Source: Leishmania donovani
Lineage: Eukaryota > Euglenozoa > Kinetoplastea > Trypanosomatida > Trypanosomatidae
NCBI RefSeq assembly: GCF_000227135.1
Contig: NC_018263.1
Location: forward strand, 735,601-799,600
Length of the DNA stretch: 64,000 bases
Direction: 5' to 3'
The notes under the pieces were generated by a model that ran no database searches, was not told the DNA's origin, and saw only the letters and a list, made by a program, of their open reading frames with translations. The position numbers and the translations under genes were made by a program. Below, piece by piece: positions 61,932-64,000 of the stretch; the first letter of the stretch is position 1, and every line of letters starts with the position of its first letter.

Positions 61932-64000
61932 ATGAGCGGCACGTCGCTGGACTTCTTGCTGTCGGAGATTCTTAGCCCCGACAATGTTCAACGCGCTGCG
62001 GCGGAAAAGGAGCTGGAGCGGCGGGGCCTCGAGGTGCCCGGGTTCTGCTTCTCTCTTGCTCGCCACTGCCGAACGCTCATGAACAACCAGTCTTCGCACG
62101 CCGTCGCGCTAGTAGCTTTGTCTGTTCTAAAGCGCAGTGTGACGGCGTCGGATCGCGCGGAGGAGCTTGAGCAGGTTGTGTCTTCGCTCCTTTCGGACCT
62201 GACCGACATCACAGTCCTACCTGGTGGCTCTGCAGCAGCGATGCGGCAGTGGTCATCGACGGTATGCACAACTGTACGGCGCCTTGCCGTCTTGTGCGCT
62301 TCACAAACCGCGGCACCAGCCGCCGGCGAGGCCACGACTGGTGCGATCACGGCGCAGCTGCTCGGTGCCTTTGACCAGTACCCAAACGCTGACGCCAGTG
62401 GGCTGCTGCCGGTTTTCAGCCATGTGTGGCTGCTGCGAACCATGTTTGAGGAGCCGGTACCAGACGTGATGCACGCATGGTGTGCCGAGCTAATTTTGAA
62501 TTGTGCGCCGCCTCTCTTCGAAATCCTCTGCGCTGGCGCAGCTGCAACGCTGAGCATGGCGTCGTCCGACTGCTCTGCGTTCGCGGCAGATTCACCGGAG
62601 GCCTACGCACGCTGCTCTCTCTCGACCCTCATTGCCCAAACCCTAGCAGCCCTCTATGAATGGCAGTTTGCGTCTAGTGGGCGGAAGCACTTCCCTGCTG
62701 AGCTCAAGCAGCACTTCCTCTCAGCCTATCCGCTCCTCCAGTCTTTTATGTGCACCCCATGCGCGCGCTGGCTGTCAGTGTGCGTCGGCGCAACCTCGTC
62801 TTCTACAAGCGCTCTTCCATTTGTGCAGGCGCGCGCGGCCAACTTTGCCGCAGCGTCGCTGGCCGCGCTCGAGTACGTGTCGAGTGTACTGCAGTTGGGT
62901 GGGTGGTACAAGCGATGCGTTTCGGCGCAGCTCTTTCAGGCGCTGCTGCAGTCATTGGAAGCTGACGCAGCTTACTATGGGGCCGCGCTCTGCGTCGACG
63001 GTGAGGAGGAGGCGGAGAGCCTTATAGCCAGCGCTGGGTGGACTGGGTGGCCACACACGGGGAGTGGCGGCGGTGAACAGGGCGATGGCGCTTCGCCACA
63101 CAGCTGGACAACAGTGGTGCGCCGGCGCGCCACGCAGTGCTGGTCGCTCTTTCGGGACGCAGCTTTGCTGCCTTTCCTCAAGGTTGGCCTAGTGGATGTT
63201 GTGGGCCACCAATGCGGGCTACAGTACTACAAGCTGCTGCTGGCCTACGCTGTCCCCTCGCCTGTCGATGTGGGGGCGTGGCTTCACGACCCAAACACGT
63301 TTTTGCGCGAGGAAGAGGAGCGCGAGGACGGAGTGAGGTGGACAACCCGTAACACCGTCGCGCAGCTCTACACAGATAGCATAGCAGCTCTTGGCCCACT
63401 TTTCCTGCACGCCTCTTTGGAGGACTTGCACGAACGCCTCTTAGCGCGCATCCCAGACAACGACGGCAGGACGTGCGGTGATGGACAGACTTCCCTCGCC
63501 TATGATGGCACGGTAATGCTCACCGCATCGCAGCAGCAGCGAGAGGCAGCCCTTTTCTTCATGGAAACGGTACTTAAGCACCGGGCGAGGCAGTTGCGCG
63601 AGTGCGGCGCAGTCGACTTTACGCCACTTGCTACGCACTTGTGGAGCAATGACGTGGCAAGCGCTTCGGCGCACCCTGGCTTGACGGCCCGGGCGCTCAT
63701 GCTGATAACCGCCATCGTGCGATTCACTCACTCGACTCTCGCGGCCTCCGAACCGGCCGCCTCCGCAGACGCCGCTGCGGCAACGAACACCGAAGCGGCA
63801 TCCGAGGGCTTTATGGCCACTGTTGTGGCGGACAGCATACACGCATTGTCACTCTTTACGGGGACATCAAAGGAGCCCATCGCGGTGCCGTTATCCTCAT
63901 GCACGCCACTGGTCGCAGTGCTCCTCTGCCGAGTTCTGCAAAGCACGCTGCCTTATTGGTCCGATGTAATGCTTGCGCAGCACTCTGCTGCGTGGCAGGT
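61932..64000 (+). CDS. Importin-beta family karyopherin, 3'-truncated by window edge
   Basis: This is probably a nuclear transport receptor. The frame from the ATG at 61932 is open to the end of the window, giving at least 689 residues. The N-terminus (LLSEILSPDNVQRAAAEKELE) is the importin-beta N-terminal pattern, in which a helical pair carries SPDN..R..AE..L. The rest is alpha-helical with HEAT-like periodicity. The segment AWLHDPNTFLREEEERED followed by VRWTTRNTVAQLY resembles the acidic D-P-x-x-F-x-x-E/D region of importin-9/Kap114 and related receptors, so that subgroup is the best guess. Family membership is moderately secure and the exact orthologue is not. It would bind Ran-GTP through its N-terminus. 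An Ala/Ser-rich low-complexity loop lies near residue 620. Confidence 0.75.
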   Translation, partial: MSGTSLDFLLSEILSPDNVQRAAAEKELERRGLEVPGFCFSLARHCRTLMNNQSSHAVALVALSVLKRSVTASDRAEELEQVVSSLLSDLTDITVLPGGSAAAMRQWSSTVCTTVRRLAVLCASQTAAPAAGEATTGAITAQLLGAFDQYPNADASGLLPVFSHVWLLRTMFEEPVPDVMHAWCAELILNCAPPLFEILCAGAAATLSMASSDCSAFAADSPEAYARCSLSTLIAQTLAALYEWQFASSGRKHFPAELKQHFLSAYPLLQSFMCTPCARWLSVCVGATSSSTSALPFVQARAANFAAASLAALEYVSSVLQLGGWYKRCVSAQLFQALLQSLEADAAYYGAALCVDGEEEAESLIASAGWTGWPHTGSGGGEQGDGASPHSWTTVVRRRATQCWSLFRDAALLPFLKVGLVDVVGHQCGLQYYKLLLAYAVPSPVDVGAWLHDPNTFLREEEEREDGVRWTTRNTVAQLYTDSIAALGPLFLHASLEDLHERLLARIPDNDGRTCGDGQTSLAYDGTVMLTASQQQREAALFFMETVLKHRARQLRECGAVDFTPLATHLWSNDVASASAHPGLTARALMLITAIVRFTHSTLAASEPAASADAAAATNTEAASEGFMATVVADSIHALSLFTGTSKEPIAVPLSSCTPLVAVLLCRVLQSTLPYWSDVMLAQHSAAWQ

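Overview
The window comes from a trypanosomatid nuclear chromosome, almost certainly a Leishmania. The genes are intronless and GC-rich and lie head to tail in long one-way arrays. About 50 kb on the minus strand is followed by at least 11 kb on the plus strand. Several proteins are typical of the group: trypanin, a NT2-type inosine/guanosine transporter, a 247-residue phosphomannomutase, and SIDER-like degenerate repeats. From memory, NT2 and phosphomannomutase lie close together on L. major chromosome 36, which would fit, but I cannot check synteny here.

Minus-strand unit (1-51509, transcribed right to left). From its 5' end at 51.5 kb it encodes: a probably myristoylated TLDc protein; the mismatch-repair protein MSH6; the nucleoside transporter NT2; a 4-kb gene-free stretch with two SIDER-like repeats; a membrane RING E3 ligase (RNF5/RMA1 type); ribosomal protein eL43; a coiled-coil protein; trypanin (DRC4); a small unknown protein; a 1655-residue unknown protein; a Cys-rich single-pass membrane protein; NOC3; major vault protein; mitochondrial ribosomal protein uS5m; two DEAD-box helicases (RRP3/DDX47 and HAS1/DDX18); and a partial unknown membrane protein that runs off the left edge. 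NOC3, RRP3, HAS1, eL43 and uS5m all serve ribosome building, but shared transcription in trypanosomatids does not imply a functional operon.

Divergent strand-switch region (51510-52722). It is AT-richer, holds no convincing gene, and is the likely start zone for transcription in both directions.

Plus-strand unit (52723-64000): phosphomannomutase; an ALKBH4-type 2-oxoglutarate oxygenase; a calcineurin-A-like protein that has lost essential catalytic residues (a pseudophosphatase); a 99-residue protein with a Dpy-30/RIIa-like tail; a heavily broken methylenetetrahydrofolate reductase pseudogene; a third SIDER-like repeat containing an assembly gap flanked by G homopolymers; and the first 689 codons of an importin-beta-family protein that runs off the right edge.

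The most interesting items are the calcineurin-like pseudophosphatase at the head of the plus unit, the decayed MTHFR gene next to a SIDER-like repeat, and the paired SIDER-like repeats beginning just after the NT2 stop codon. I found no tRNA, rRNA, CRISPR or intact transposon.
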